A stretch of 32,147 nucleotides of DNA from Clostridioides difficile (GTDB lineage: Bacteria > Bacillota > Clostridia > Peptostreptococcales > Peptostreptococcaceae), in the NCBI RefSeq assembly GCF_900243075.1, contig NZ_OEZH01000137.1, positions 1-32,147 on the forward strand. Direction: 5' to 3'. Positions 7,654-15,098 of the stretch are shown here, one piece after another. A program made the position numbers and the translations under genes. Numbering within the stretch: the first letter of the stretch is position 1; the number at the start of each line of letters is the position of its first letter. The notes under the pieces were generated by a model. The model did no database searches, was not told where the DNA came from, and worked only from the letters and a program-made list of their open reading frames with translations.

Positions 7654-9510
7654 ATGGATACCCATAATAAATATGTAAATTTTATAAAAAATATACCTGT
7701 GCCTTTTTTATATTGTAGAATTATAAAGAGACAAGAAGATATAGAATATCGAGTAGAATATATAAGTAAAGGTATGGGCAAAATATTAAAATTAGAAGAA
7801 GGTATTTGTGATAAAAATATATTAGATGTATTGCCTGTATTTAAGTCTAAAAAATATTTTAATGAGTTGTTCTCAGATGATGTGGATTGTATAAAAAGAT
7901 ACATTCCGACACTTAAAAATTGGATAAACATAAAAAAACAGATAATAGGGGATTCATACATAATTTTGTATTTTGGTAAAATTGTATTTGATTATAGACA
8001 GATAATCGATTCTCTTGATAAAAAAGAAAAAGTAGCCTATATTAAAGATGAAGAGGGCATATATATAGATTGTAGTGAAAATTTAATATCAATATTAAAT
8101 AATAATATTAAGACAACAAAAGACATATTTGGTAAAAATGATATAGAAGTATGGGGAGAGAATACTGGAAAATTATTTAGAGATGATTATATAGAAGGAG
8201 TATCCAGTAAAAAAAGATTTTTACAAAACTTATTTGAATATGAAGAAACTTTCTTTATGGTTGAAAAATATTTTTTGTATGATGAAGATGAACTTTTAGG
8301 TACTATAGGAATAATAGATAATATAATATACAGTGGATACAGTAATAAAAATTATAATTCAAAAGACTTAATGAAGATGATAGAGCACTCAATTCCAGAA
8401 AATATGTTTTATAAAGATGTGTATGGAAATTACATTGGATTTAATTCAGGTTTTTTGAATTTAGCCTGTATGAATAAAGAAGAATTATTAGGAAAGAATA
8501 GTTATAAAATATCAACAGAAGACTCTTTAATAGATAAGATATTTGAAAGTGATAAGAGTGTAGTTGAAAATAAAAAAGCAGTTACATTTGAATTAAATAT
8601 AAATATGAATGAGGAAAACAAGTGTATTGAGATTACAAAAAGACCATTTTTTGATAGTTATGGAAGTGTCATTGGAATAATTGGAACAGCAAGGGACATA
8701 AGTAGAAGAAAAAAACTAGAAGAGGAAATAGATAAAACTAGAATGGAATTTTTCGCAAATTTATCTCATGAACTTAGAACCCCACTAAATTTAATATCGT
8801 CTTCATTACAAGTGATAGAAAAAAAAGAAGCAGACTTAATAGAATCAAATGATACTTTAAAAAGAAATCTAGGTATAATAAAACAGAATGGAAATAGAAT
8901 ACTAAGGTTAGTAAATAATTTTATAGACTTTACAAAAATGCAGTCAGGATATTTAGATTTCAGACCAGAAGAATCTGATATAATTGCATTTATAGAAGAT
9001 ATATGTATGTCTGTAGCTGACTTTGCAAGTCAAAATAATATAAAGCTTACATTTGATACAGAAATAGAAGAATTTTCAATGTTGTTTGATTCAGAGAAAT
9101 TGGAAAGAATAATATTAAATTTACTTTCGAATGGAATTAAGTACAATAAGAAAGATGGAGAAATAAATATATTTTTATATGTGAAAGATAATGTATTTAA
9201 TATGAAAATATCCGACAGTGGTATAGGTATACCAAAAGAAAAAATAGATAAAATATTTAATAGGTTTGAACAAATTGACAATGAACTTTCTTACAGGGTT
9301 AAAGGCAGTGGAATTGGACTTTCACTAGTGAAATCTTTGGTTGAGTTGCATGAGGGTAGTATATCTTTAAAAAGTCAACTTGGTATTGGAAGTGAATTTA
9401 TTGTTTCATTACCTGTTAGAAGTAAAAATAATATTGAAAAATACAATTATAAAAGAGAAATCAGTAATGAGTTAAGTAAAAAATTAGAAATCGAATTTTC
9501 TGATTTATAG
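7654..9510 (+). CDS. ptpC: Orphan PAS sensor histidine kinase, Spo0A-directed (PtpC/CD1579 type)
   Basis: A 618-residue kinase without predicted membrane helices. Residues 1-230 are a divergent sensor region with PAS-like features. About 238-352 is a recognisable PAS domain ending in GIIGTARDISRRKK. Then come HisKA with the phospho-acceptor His372 in FFANLSHELRTPLN and the ATPase domain with N-box Asn493, G1 DSGIGIP (521-527), F-box FNRFEQ (535-540) and G2 GSGIGLSL (551-558). No response regulator gene is adjacent, as expected for a sporulation kinase feeding Spo0A directly. From memory, CD1579 is one of the C. difficile kinases shown to phosphorylate Spo0A, and the PtpA/B/C names come from later work. 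The ribosome site is GAGAGG. The IS608-like element ends 46 bp upstream of the ATG, so its transcription may be altered. Gene name by recognition only. Confidence 0.8.
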   Translation: MDTHNKYVNFIKNIPVPFLYCRIIKRQEDIEYRVEYISKGMGKILKLEEGICDKNILDVLPVFKSKKYFNELFSDDVDCIKRYIPTLKNWINIKKQIIGDSYIILYFGKIVFDYRQIIDSLDKKEKVAYIKDEEGIYIDCSENLISILNNNIKTTKDIFGKNDIEVWGENTGKLFRDDYIEGVSSKKRFLQNLFEYEETFFMVEKYFLYDEDELLGTIGIIDNIIYSGYSNKNYNSKDLMKMIEHSIPENMFYKDVYGNYIGFNSGFLNLACMNKEELLGKNSYKISTEDSLIDKIFESDKSVVENKKAVTFELNINMNEENKCIEITKRPFFDSYGSVIGIIGTARDISRRKKLEEEIDKTRMEFFANLSHELRTPLNLISSSLQVIEKKEADLIESNDTLKRNLGIIKQNGNRILRLVNNFIDFTKMQSGYLDFRPEESDIIAFIEDICMSVADFASQNNIKLTFDTEIEEFSMLFDSEKLERIILNLLSNGIKYNKKDGEINIFLYVKDNVFNMKISDSGIGIPKEKIDKIFNRFEQIDNELSYRVKGSGIGLSLVKSLVELHEGSISLKSQLGIGSEFIVSLPVRSKNNIEKYNYKREISNELSKKLEIEFSDL

Positions 9511-9542
9511 TTTAAATATAAAAAATAAAATTTAAAAAAGTA

Positions 9543-9571
9543 TTGACAATTGATTTGGAAGGGTTTAAAAT
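9543..9571 (+). promoter_or_regulatory. Promoter of the tandem T-box / hom transcript
   Basis: TTGACA (9543-9548), a 17-bp spacer, then TAAAAT (9566-9571), giving a start near 9578, just ahead of the first T-box. No second promoter is visible between the two T-boxes. Confidence 0.75.
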
Positions 9572-9577
9572 AAATTA

Positions 9578-9853
9578 CAACATAATAAATAAAAAAGCGA
9601 TGAATAGGAAGAGTAAATCTAATTCGATTACCAGAGAGAAGAGTCCAGAGGCTGAAAGACTTTTTAAATTAGAGGGATTGAAAACTACCTAGGAGCTACT
9701 TTCTGAAGTTATCTATACTAATAGATTTTAGTAAGAATAGTCGTTAACTGCGTTAAAGTATTAAGTGAATTTTCATAATAGATGAAAATTAAATTAGGTG
9801 GAACCGCGGGAATAATACTCTCGTCCTTATGTCATAAGGATGAGAGTTTTTTG
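9578..9853 (+). promoter_or_regulatory. T-box riboswitch 1 (upstream of hom)
   Basis: A tRNA-sensing leader. It has the stem I landmarks (AGTA at 9612-9615, GGCTGAAAGACTT near 9650), a specifier loop GAAAACTACCTAGGAGCT (9680 onward), and the T-box sequence AGGTGGAACCGCG at 9796-9808, followed by the terminator 9817-9853. The AACTACC stretch offers ACT (9684-9686) or ACC (9687-9689), both threonine codons, which fits homoserine dehydrogenase downstream. TAC (tyrosine) is out of line with the target gene. Uncharged tRNA is expected to stabilise the antiterminator and allow read-through. Confidence 0.92.
9817..9853 (+). terminator. Terminator of T-box 1
   Basis: The stem runs from ACTCTCGTCCTTAT, through loop GTC, to ATAAGGATGAGAGT, followed by TTTTTT. 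It competes with the T-box antiterminator at 9796-9808. Confidence 0.88.
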
Positions 9854-9898
9854 TTATTTAAAAATATAAATAGTAATTATAATAATTATAAAAAATAT

Positions 9899-10155
9899 AA
9901 AAGCGATGAATAGGAAGAGTAAATTTAATTCGACTATCAGAGAAGAAAGTTCACAGGCTGAAAGACTTTCTAAGTTTGAAAAATTGAAAACTACCTAGGA
10001 GCTGTGGTCTGAAGTTACTTTAAAAGGTTTTAGTAAGACTAACCGTTAACTGCGTTAAAGTGTAAAGTGGATTTTATCACTAAATGATAAAATCAAATTG
10101 GGTGGAACCGCGAGTATAGACTCGTCCCTTTATATAGGGATGAGTCTATTTTTAT
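9899..10155 (+). promoter_or_regulatory. T-box riboswitch 2 (in series, upstream of hom)
   Basis: A second complete T-box closely similar to the first: GCGATGAATAGGAAGAGTAA at the 5' side, the same GAAAACTACCTAGGAGCT specifier loop (ACT at 9990-9992, ACC at 9993-9995), and GGGTGGAACCGCG at 10100-10112, then terminator 10117-10155. It lies in the same transcript as the first, so RNA polymerase must pass two terminators, each needing uncharged tRNA. This gives a steeper response than a single element. The near-identity suggests duplication. Confidence 0.92.
10117..10155 (+). terminator. Terminator of T-box 2
   Basis: TAGACTCGTCCCT pairs with AGGGATGAGTCTA and is followed by TTTTTATT. It ends about 60 bp before the hom start codon. 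Confidence 0.88.
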
Positions 10156-10216
10156 TGCAATAAAAGATTGAAAATAAAAAAAAATCGGAAAATTATAAAT
10201 TTAGGAGGAAAATAAA

Positions 10217-11434
10217 ATGGAGAATAAAGTAAAAATTGGAGTACTAGGATATGGGATTGTAGGAAGTGGACTTATAGATATAATAGATAATAATAAAGAA
10301 AAAAGAAATATAGAAATAGTTGGAATCTTAGTTAATAATTTAGAAAAACATAAGGGGAAAAAATATTCTAATATAATAACTAATAATATAGATGATATAT
10401 TTGATAAAGATATAGATATACTTGTTGAAGTCATGGGTGGTTTAGAACCAACATTATCTTATATTAAAAAAGCGTTAAGTAATAAAATTCATGTTGTTAC
10501 AGCAAATAAAGATTTGTTAGCTGAATGTGGAGATGAGCTTGCAAAATTAGCAAGTGAAAATAAAGTAAGTATAAAATTTGAAGCTTCAGTTGCTGGAGGT
10601 ATACCAGTATTAAAACCAATAATAGAATCACTAGAAGGAAATAACATAGATAGTATAAATGCTATTTTAAATGGAACTACTAACTTCATATTATCTAAAA
10701 TGTATGATGAGAATTTATCTTATGATATGGCATTAAGACAGGCTCAAGAATTAGGTTTTGCTGAAGCAAATCCAGAATCAGATGTATTAGGGTATGATGC
10801 TGCTAGAAAACTATCAATATTATCAACTCTAGCTTATGACAATAGAGTCTATTGGAAAGATGTGTATTTAGAAGGAATTACAGACATAGATGAAAAAGAT
10901 ATCGAATATGCAAAAAAATTAAATTGTAAGATAAAATTAATTGGTCAAAGTAAGTATGAAAATCATAAAGTAAGTGCTTTTGTTAGACCTGTCTTAGTAG
11001 AAAAAGATAATATACTTGCTAGAATAGACAATGAGTTTAATGCTGTCATAGTGAATGGAGATTCAGTAGGAGAAGTTTCTTTTGTAGGTAAGGGAGCTGG
11101 AAGTTTAGCAACAGGAAGTGCAGTTTACTCAGATGTTATAGATATAATAGATAATAGAGTTTCAAGTATAGACTCTTTTACTAAAGATAAAATACAAGTT
11201 AACAAAATAGTTAGAGAAAAGTGTGGAGCACTTCTTAGATTTAAAAAATGTAATAAAGATGAAATTTTAAATATAGTTGAGAACTGTTTGGTAAATTACG
11301 ATATTTTAAATGATGATGATGAACTTGCTATTATGGTTTATGCTGACTCTGAATATGAAATAAATAACAGTTTATGCCTAATAAAGGATAAAGGATATTG
11401 CGAAAAAATGAATAAAATGTTGAAAATAAGTTAA
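10217..11434 (+). CDS. hom: Homoserine dehydrogenase
   Basis: A 405-residue enzyme that reduces aspartate semialdehyde to homoserine, the branch point to threonine and methionine. The NAD(P) fold is at the N-terminus with GVLGYGIVGSG (8-18). The catalytic part contains the family signature GFAEANPESDVLGYDAARKL (about residues 182-201), and NGTTNFILSKMYDEN lies just ahead. The last 80 or so residues resemble a short or divergent ACT region, shorter than in the 430-residue Bacillus enzyme, so allosteric feedback may differ. The start is ATG with AGGAGGAAAA upstream. Expression is controlled by the two T-boxes, probably tRNA-Thr. No thrB or thrC is adjacent. Confidence 0.92.
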   Translation: MENKVKIGVLGYGIVGSGLIDIIDNNKEKRNIEIVGILVNNLEKHKGKKYSNIITNNIDDIFDKDIDILVEVMGGLEPTLSYIKKALSNKIHVVTANKDLLAECGDELAKLASENKVSIKFEASVAGGIPVLKPIIESLEGNNIDSINAILNGTTNFILSKMYDENLSYDMALRQAQELGFAEANPESDVLGYDAARKLSILSTLAYDNRVYWKDVYLEGITDIDEKDIEYAKKLNCKIKLIGQSKYENHKVSAFVRPVLVEKDNILARIDNEFNAVIVNGDSVGEVSFVGKGAGSLATGSAVYSDVIDIIDNRVSSIDSFTKDKIQVNKIVREKCGALLRFKKCNKDEILNIVENCLVNYDILNDDDELAIMVYADSEYEINNSLCLIKDKGYCEKMNKMLKIS

Positions 11435-11492
11435 AAAAGAAAAAATATAAGTTTATATGTAACATATTTTGACGATTTTAATACTATATAGT

Positions 11493-11516
11493 ATGAGATG
11501 AAACAAAACATCTCAT
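11493..11516 (+). promoter_or_regulatory. Stem-loop in the cdeM 5' region
   Basis: ATGAGATG (11493-11500) and CATCTCAT (11509-11516) form a perfect 8-bp stem with loop AAACAAAA, 34 bp upstream of the cdeM ATG. It is followed by A-rich, not T-rich, sequence, so it is not a plus-strand terminator. It may be an operator or an mRNA-stabilising hairpin. I found no convincing sigma-K promoter by eye. Confidence 0.45.
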
Positions 11517-11550
11517 AAAAAAATTAAAATTAAAGGGAGAGATATGTTAT

Positions 11551-12045
11551 ATGGAAAATAAAAAATATGCAAATGGTGGTTATTCAGAAGATTGGTATGA
11601 AAGAGGAGAATCTACAGCTAAATGGTTCCAAAATGATGGAGAAGAATATGAAAGAGCAGCATACGATGAAGATAGAGAAAGAAGAGGTTCAAACTGTGGA
11701 TGTTCAAATTCAGGAGATAATAGACCTAGAAATTGTGAAAGATTTAGAAGAGAAGCTGAAATAAGAGAAAGAGAAGCAAGAGAAGCATTCTGTGAATCTT
11801 CAGAAAGAAAAAAAGAAGCATTAGCATATGAATGTGAAGCTAGAAAATTATGGGAACAAGCAGAGAAATACTGGGATGAATACTCAAAGTACAACTATCA
11901 AGGAATCGAATATTTAGCAGAAGCTGCTAGATTATTTGATGAAGGTATGGAATGTGAAGCTAGAAGAAATGGAAATAATGGAGGAAACAATAATAATTGT
12001 TGCCATAAATGCCATAAATGTAATTGTAACTGCTGTAGAAAATAA
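11551..12045 (+). CDS. cdeM: Cysteine-rich exosporium morphogenetic protein CdeM
   Basis: A 164-residue, highly charged protein recognised as CdeM of the C. difficile spore surface. The N-terminal third is acidic and aromatic (YANGGYSEDWYERG). The middle (about 65-140) is a Glu/Arg/Ala-rich helical or coiled-coil segment (AEIREREAREAF and similar). The C-terminus has a Gly/Asn linker and a cysteine-histidine tail (CCHKCHKCNCNCC, residues about 149-161). Cysteines also cluster at NCGCSN (about 48-53), which suits disulfide cross-linking or metal binding in the exosporium. From established work, CdeM is an abundant late exosporium protein, so mother-cell sigma-K control is expected. Ribosome site GGGAGAG, ATG at 11551. 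Confidence 0.85.
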   Translation: MENKKYANGGYSEDWYERGESTAKWFQNDGEEYERAAYDEDRERRGSNCGCSNSGDNRPRNCERFRREAEIREREAREAFCESSERKKEALAYECEARKLWEQAEKYWDEYSKYNYQGIEYLAEAARLFDEGMECEARRNGNNGGNNNNCCHKCHKCNCNCCRK

Positions 12046-12054
12046 AAAAATTTA

Positions 12055-12083
12055 TTGACAAATCAATAGTTAAAATATATCAT
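12055..12083 (+). promoter_or_regulatory. Promoter of the hisD-like leader transcript
   Basis: TTGACA (12055-12060), a 17-bp spacer, then TATCAT (12078-12083), only 10 bp after the cdeM stop codon. It gives an approximately 195-nt leader ahead of the hisD-like gene. Confidence 0.65.
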
Positions 12084-12185
12084 ATTATGTATAATAAAGA
12101 GAAAATTCAGAAAAAAATAATGATTAGAAGAAATATAAGTATAGTTATTAGACAAATAGTGCTCAGTTAGTGAGGTGAGTACAAT

Positions 12186-12215
12186 ATGATTAAACTCCCA
12201 TCCTCTAGCTTTTAA
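12186..12215 (+). CDS. Possible leader peptide MIKLPSSSF
   Basis: Nine codons from ATG 12186 to TAA 12213-12215, with GAGGTGAG ending 6 bases before the ATG. The codons Pro-Ser-Ser-Ser (CCA TCC TCT AGC) fall in the left arm of the terminator. A ribosome stalled or moving there would melt the terminator. It has no histidine codons, so it is not a classic his leader. It may be chance, but ribosome site and spacing are better than for many true genes here. Confidence 0.4.
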   Translation: MIKLPSSSF

Positions 12216-12237
12216 TAGAGGGTGGGAGTTTTTATTT
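12192..12237 (+). terminator. Strong terminator in the hisD-like leader
   Basis: AAACTCCCATCCTCTA pairs with TAGAGGGTGGGAGTTT and is followed by TTTATTTATT. Because it lies between the 12055 promoter and the gene starting at 12287, it must be passed for expression. Confidence 0.88.
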
Positions 12238-12286
12238 ATTGATGTATCTTAAATGATGATAATATTGTAAAACTAGGAGGTAAAAA

Positions 12287-13552
12287 ATGAAGAGTATTAA
12301 AGCATCAAGCATAAAAGAAAAGGTAGATGAAAAGATATTAAGAGAGCAAGTAAGTTCTATAATAGAAGATATAAGAAGTAATAAGGATATTGCACTTAAA
12401 AAATATAATGAGAAATTTGATAGAAATACAAGATGTGAATTTAGAATTACTAAAGAAGAAATAAGGGAGGCTTATAAGCATGTAGATGACGAATTTATAA
12501 ATAACTTGAAGATTGCTGCTAAAAATATAAGGGAATTTGCTAAGGCTCAAAAAGTAAGTTTTGAAAATTCTTTTGAAAAAGAAATTTATCCAGGTGTAAT
12601 CCTAGGTCAAACTAATATTCCAATAGAGTCATGTCTTGCATATGTTCCAGGGGGTCAGTATCCACTGTTTTCAACAGCTCTTATGCTTATAATACCTGCA
12701 AAAGTCGCAGGAGTAAAAAGAATTGTGGCATGTTCACCAACTATGAAAAATACTGAAGACATAAATCCTAAAACATTGGTAGCTATGGATATAGCAGGGG
12801 CTGATGAAATATATGCAACTGGGGGAGTTCAAGCTATAGCAGCATTTACATATGGGACAGAAAAGATTAATCCAGTTGATATAATCGTAGGACCAGGAAA
12901 TAAGTTTGTGACTGAAGCTAAAAGACAATGTTATGGTCAAGTAGGAATTGATTTTGTAGCTGGTCCAAGTGAAGTTCTTATAATAGCTGATGAAACTTCA
13001 AATCCAGTTTATATTGCAGCCGATTTATTAGCACAGTGTGAACATGATTTAAATGCAAGAGGTATATTATTAACAAATAGTTTAGAAATAGCACAGGAAG
13101 TTGAAAAAAATATAGAAATTATGTTAAAAGATTTGCCAACAAAGGATATAGCATATAGTTCATGGGAAAATAATGGAGAGATAATACTGGTTGATGATAT
13201 GGAGGAAGCCATTAAAATAAGTAATTTTTATGCACCAGAACATTTAGAAGTTGCAGTAAAGAAATATGATGAAATTTGTGATAGATTAATTAACTATGGC
13301 TCTCTATTTATTGGAAACCTTTCTGCTGAAGTTTTTGGAGATTATGTTTCAGGTACTAATCATACATTACCAACACTCAAAGCATCAAGATATACGGGTG
13401 GCGTTTGGGTTGGAACTTTTATAAAAACTTGTACAAAGCAGATATTTAATGAAAAAGCTATAGAATCATTAGCACCTGTAGCTGAAAAGCTCGCAAAAGA
13501 AGAAGGATTATATGCACATGCAAAGGCTGCTGAGGTTAGATTTAAAAAATAG
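12287..13552 (+). CDS. Histidinol dehydrogenase-like enzyme
   Basis: A 421-residue protein of the HisD family, zinc-dependent enzymes that oxidise an alcohol to an acid with 2 NAD+. The usual ligands and catalytic residues are all visible: Gln250 and His253 in LLAQCEHD, catalytic Glu318-His319 in APEHLE, Asp352 in FGDYVSGTNH, and His411 in GLYAHAKAAEVR. The nucleotide-binding stretch VGPGNKFVTEAK (201-212) is intact. No other his gene adjoins it. It could be the biosynthetic enzyme displaced from its operon, or a paralogue acting on another alcohol, as sulfopropanediol dehydrogenase does in this superfamily. Start ATG with AGGAGGT upstream. Controlled by the leader at 12083-12240. I therefore do not give a hisD symbol. 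Confidence 0.85.
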   Translation: MKSIKASSIKEKVDEKILREQVSSIIEDIRSNKDIALKKYNEKFDRNTRCEFRITKEEIREAYKHVDDEFINNLKIAAKNIREFAKAQKVSFENSFEKEIYPGVILGQTNIPIESCLAYVPGGQYPLFSTALMLIIPAKVAGVKRIVACSPTMKNTEDINPKTLVAMDIAGADEIYATGGVQAIAAFTYGTEKINPVDIIVGPGNKFVTEAKRQCYGQVGIDFVAGPSEVLIIADETSNPVYIAADLLAQCEHDLNARGILLTNSLEIAQEVEKNIEIMLKDLPTKDIAYSSWENNGEIILVDDMEEAIKISNFYAPEHLEVAVKKYDEICDRLINYGSLFIGNLSAEVFGDYVSGTNHTLPTLKASRYTGGVWVGTFIKTCTKQIFNEKAIESLAPVAEKLAKEEGLYAHAKAAEVRFKK

Positions 13553-13601
13553 TAGAAAATTCTGTTTCTATCAATCGAGATTGCGTATTAGAGAAGGATA
13601 A

Positions 13602-13657
13602 GAAAAACGCCGCCAACCTGAATAAACACTATATTTTGCAGGTCGTCGGCGTTTTTT
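13602..13657. terminator. Bidirectional terminator between convergent genes
   Basis: AAAAACGCCG plus ACCTG on the left pair with CAGGT plus CGGCGTTTTTT on the right around an 18-nt loop. A tracts and T tracts on both sides allow it to stop the hisD-like gene on plus and the hydrolase gene on minus. Confidence 0.8.
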
Positions 13658-13749
13658 ATACTTATATATGATGGTACTACCTGTGTGTTCAAATTTTAAC
13701 TTGATATTCCTTTTCTAAATAAGGTTTATCAAATAGTTAATACTTATAG

Positions 13750-14502
13750 CTAATACTTGAAAAAAACTTTTGCTAACTGTGCAAATTCATCTGCACTTGT
13801 CAATATAGCAGGGTGTCTTCCATGATTAAAGATGTGAATGTCTGCTTTTGGGATAAAAGTTGCCATTTGTTTGTACTCTTCTTCAAGATTATGACGACAC
13901 ATTTCGTCCTCTTTACTTCCTGTAAACAAAATTGGTATTTCTAATTTGCACAATTCTTTATGAAATAAAGGGCGTTTCTCATTGGCACATTGTAATAGAG
14001 CTTTTGTATCAAGAGTAACAACATTTTCCCAATCTCCGCCTTGACACCATTCATAAAATTTTCGTGCTTGCATATCATGTTTTGATTTTTCTCGTCCAGT
14101 GATTAGATTATCTACAAAGTTATCATTAAGAGTACGTCCATCAAAGCTATCTGCTATAATTGCCTCAACTAAATCAGGACGTTCTAACCCCGCATTAACA
14201 GCTACCCATGCGCCACCACTTGTTCCAATCAAGCCAACTCTACCACAATTTAAATGCTCAATTAGTGCTATCGTCTGTAAGGCTTCATCATGCCATATAT
14301 CAGGAGAAAATTGCTCAACTCTATCTGACTGTCCATTACCTAAAAAATCAATTAAAATACATCTGAAATTTTCTGAATAGAGTGGCATAAGTGCTTCAAA
14401 CATTTTAGAAGAAGCAGTATTACCATGCAGGAAAATTATCGGTTTACCTTGTCCATATTCTTTATAAAAACAAGCATTACCTTGATATTGAAAATATGAC
14501 AT
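13750..14502 (-). CDS. Alpha/beta hydrolase
   Basis: A 250-residue single-domain alpha/beta hydrolase. The oxyanion motif is FLHGNTA (24-30), the nucleophile elbow GTSGGA has Ser95, the likely acid is Asp199 in GSKEDE, and the likely base is His230 in HGRHPA. No signal peptide, so probably cytoplasmic. The cap region (about 125-180) is short. Good AGGACA-type ribosome site on minus. The base composition of this gene and its neighbour at 14620 is noticeably less AT-rich than the flanks (for example GGCGGAG and GCGCCACG-like stretches), which hints at recent acquisition. Substrate unknown. Confidence 0.85.
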   Translation of the reverse strand: MSYFQYQGNACFYKEYGQGKPIIFLHGNTASSKMFEALMPLYSENFRCILIDFLGNGQSDRVEQFSPDIWHDEALQTIALIEHLNCGRVGLIGTSGGAWVAVNAGLERPDLVEAIIADSFDGRTLNDNFVDNLITGREKSKHDMQARKFYEWCQGGDWENVVTLDTKALLQCANEKRPLFHKELCKLEIPILFTGSKEDEMCRHNLEEEYKQMATFIPKADIHIFNHGRHPAILTSADEFAQLAKVFFKY

Positions 14503-14576
14503 AGATTGTCCTCCTTTTTATTTACTAAGTTAATTATAGCAATATGGATATGAATGAAAAACCTCATGTTCTTTCT

Positions 14577-14615
14577 TAGAATAAAAATGCGCCACGCATA
14601 AATCGTGACACATTT
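14577..14615 (-). terminator. Terminator after the CD3324-like gene
   Basis: On minus, AAATGTGTCACG pairs with CGTGGCGCATTT (14604-14615 with 14585-14596, two G-T pairs), followed by TTATTCT. It separates the HTH gene from the hydrolase gene, although read-through could co-express them. Confidence 0.65.
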
Positions 14616-14619
14616 CTAA

Positions 14620-14889
14620 TTATAAATTTTGCTGTTTGAGTATTCTTTGTATGCTTTTCTCTGCCAAAAAGTATTTCTCTGATAACTGCTTGATGCTCAT
14701 TCCATTTTGGAAGTTCAGACAGATTTGAGAATTACGAGAAGCTAAGACTTGTTTGGTGTCTGTGTTTTCACCCCAATGTTTTTTGTGTTCTTGCTTTTTG
14801 GGAATATAAACTACTTTACCATCTATATATTCTTGCACTTGCTCAATCAGTTCTTTAGGCAGTAAGTCAATTAAATTTTGATAGCTCAT
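14620..14889 (-). CDS. CD3324-family small HTH protein
   Basis: An 89-residue protein. The N-terminus (MSYQNLIDLLPKELIEQVQ) and the segment YIDGKVVYIPKK match the small C. difficile CD3324 family. Residues about 48-86 (LASRNSQICLNFQNG then MSIKQLSEKYFLAEKSIQRIL) form a helix-turn-helix of the Mor type. It is probably a DNA-binding regulator. An AGGAGGTG ribosome site precedes the ATG. Its transcript probably starts near 15092 and has a long, structured 5' region. The neighbouring hydrolase is the obvious candidate target. Confidence 0.75.
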   Translation of the reverse strand: MSYQNLIDLLPKELIEQVQEYIDGKVVYIPKKQEHKKHWGENTDTKQVLASRNSQICLNFQNGMSIKQLSEKYFLAEKSIQRILKQQNL

Positions 14890-14921
14890 TTTGCACCTCC
14901 TAAATCATTACTCTTTAGGAT

Positions 14922-14989
14922 TAGCAAAGGCTACTGCCACTTACAATTAAACAATAAGATTTTGTCATTATGTACAATAGCCTTTGCTA
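14922..14989 (-). promoter_or_regulatory. 12-bp inverted repeat in the 5' UTR of the HTH gene
   Basis: TAGCAAAGGCTA (14922-14933) and TAGCCTTTGCTA (14978-14989) are perfect complements with 44 bases between. On minus the structure begins at the stop codon of a 7-codon ORF (14987-15010) and ends about 30 bases before the HTH gene start. No U-tract follows, so it looks like a stable leader hairpin and not a terminator. Confidence 0.5.
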
Positions 14990-15010
14990 TGCACAAGTTC
15001 CAATTCCCAT
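14987..15010 (-). CDS. Possible leader peptide MGIGTCA
   Basis: Seven codons on minus with AAAGGAG about 10 bases before the ATG, ending in a TAG that is also the first bases of the 12-bp inverted repeat. The geometry resembles leader-peptide translational control, but the ORF is very short and may be chance. Confidence 0.25.
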   Translation of the reverse strand: MGIGTCA

Positions 15011-15098
15011 AAACTAAATACTCCTTTCTAATTTGAAGAATTTATCTGAACATTGATTTCACTTTTAAGAGTGAGTTCAATGACAAATTCACCTTTTT

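Larger units (their letters stand above)
12159..12237 (+). promoter_or_regulatory. Candidate attenuator leader: RBS-sequestering hairpin plus terminator
   Basis: Hairpin 1 is GTGCTCA (12159-12165) with TGAGTAC (12176-12182). Its 3' side contains part of a strong ribosome site, GAGGTGAG (12172-12179), which serves the ORF at 12186-12215. The next structure is a terminator: 12192-12207 pairs with 12216-12231 over 16 bp with one G-T wobble, followed by TTTATTT. The short ORF runs through the left arm of the terminator and stops in its loop. This is the arrangement of a translation-coupled attenuator. I do not recognise a known riboswitch class here. Confidence 0.6.

Noticed and set aside
12055-12290. 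T-box upstream of the hisD-like gene
   Set aside because: No GGTGGAACCGCG core and no specifier stem. The leader is another kind of attenuator.
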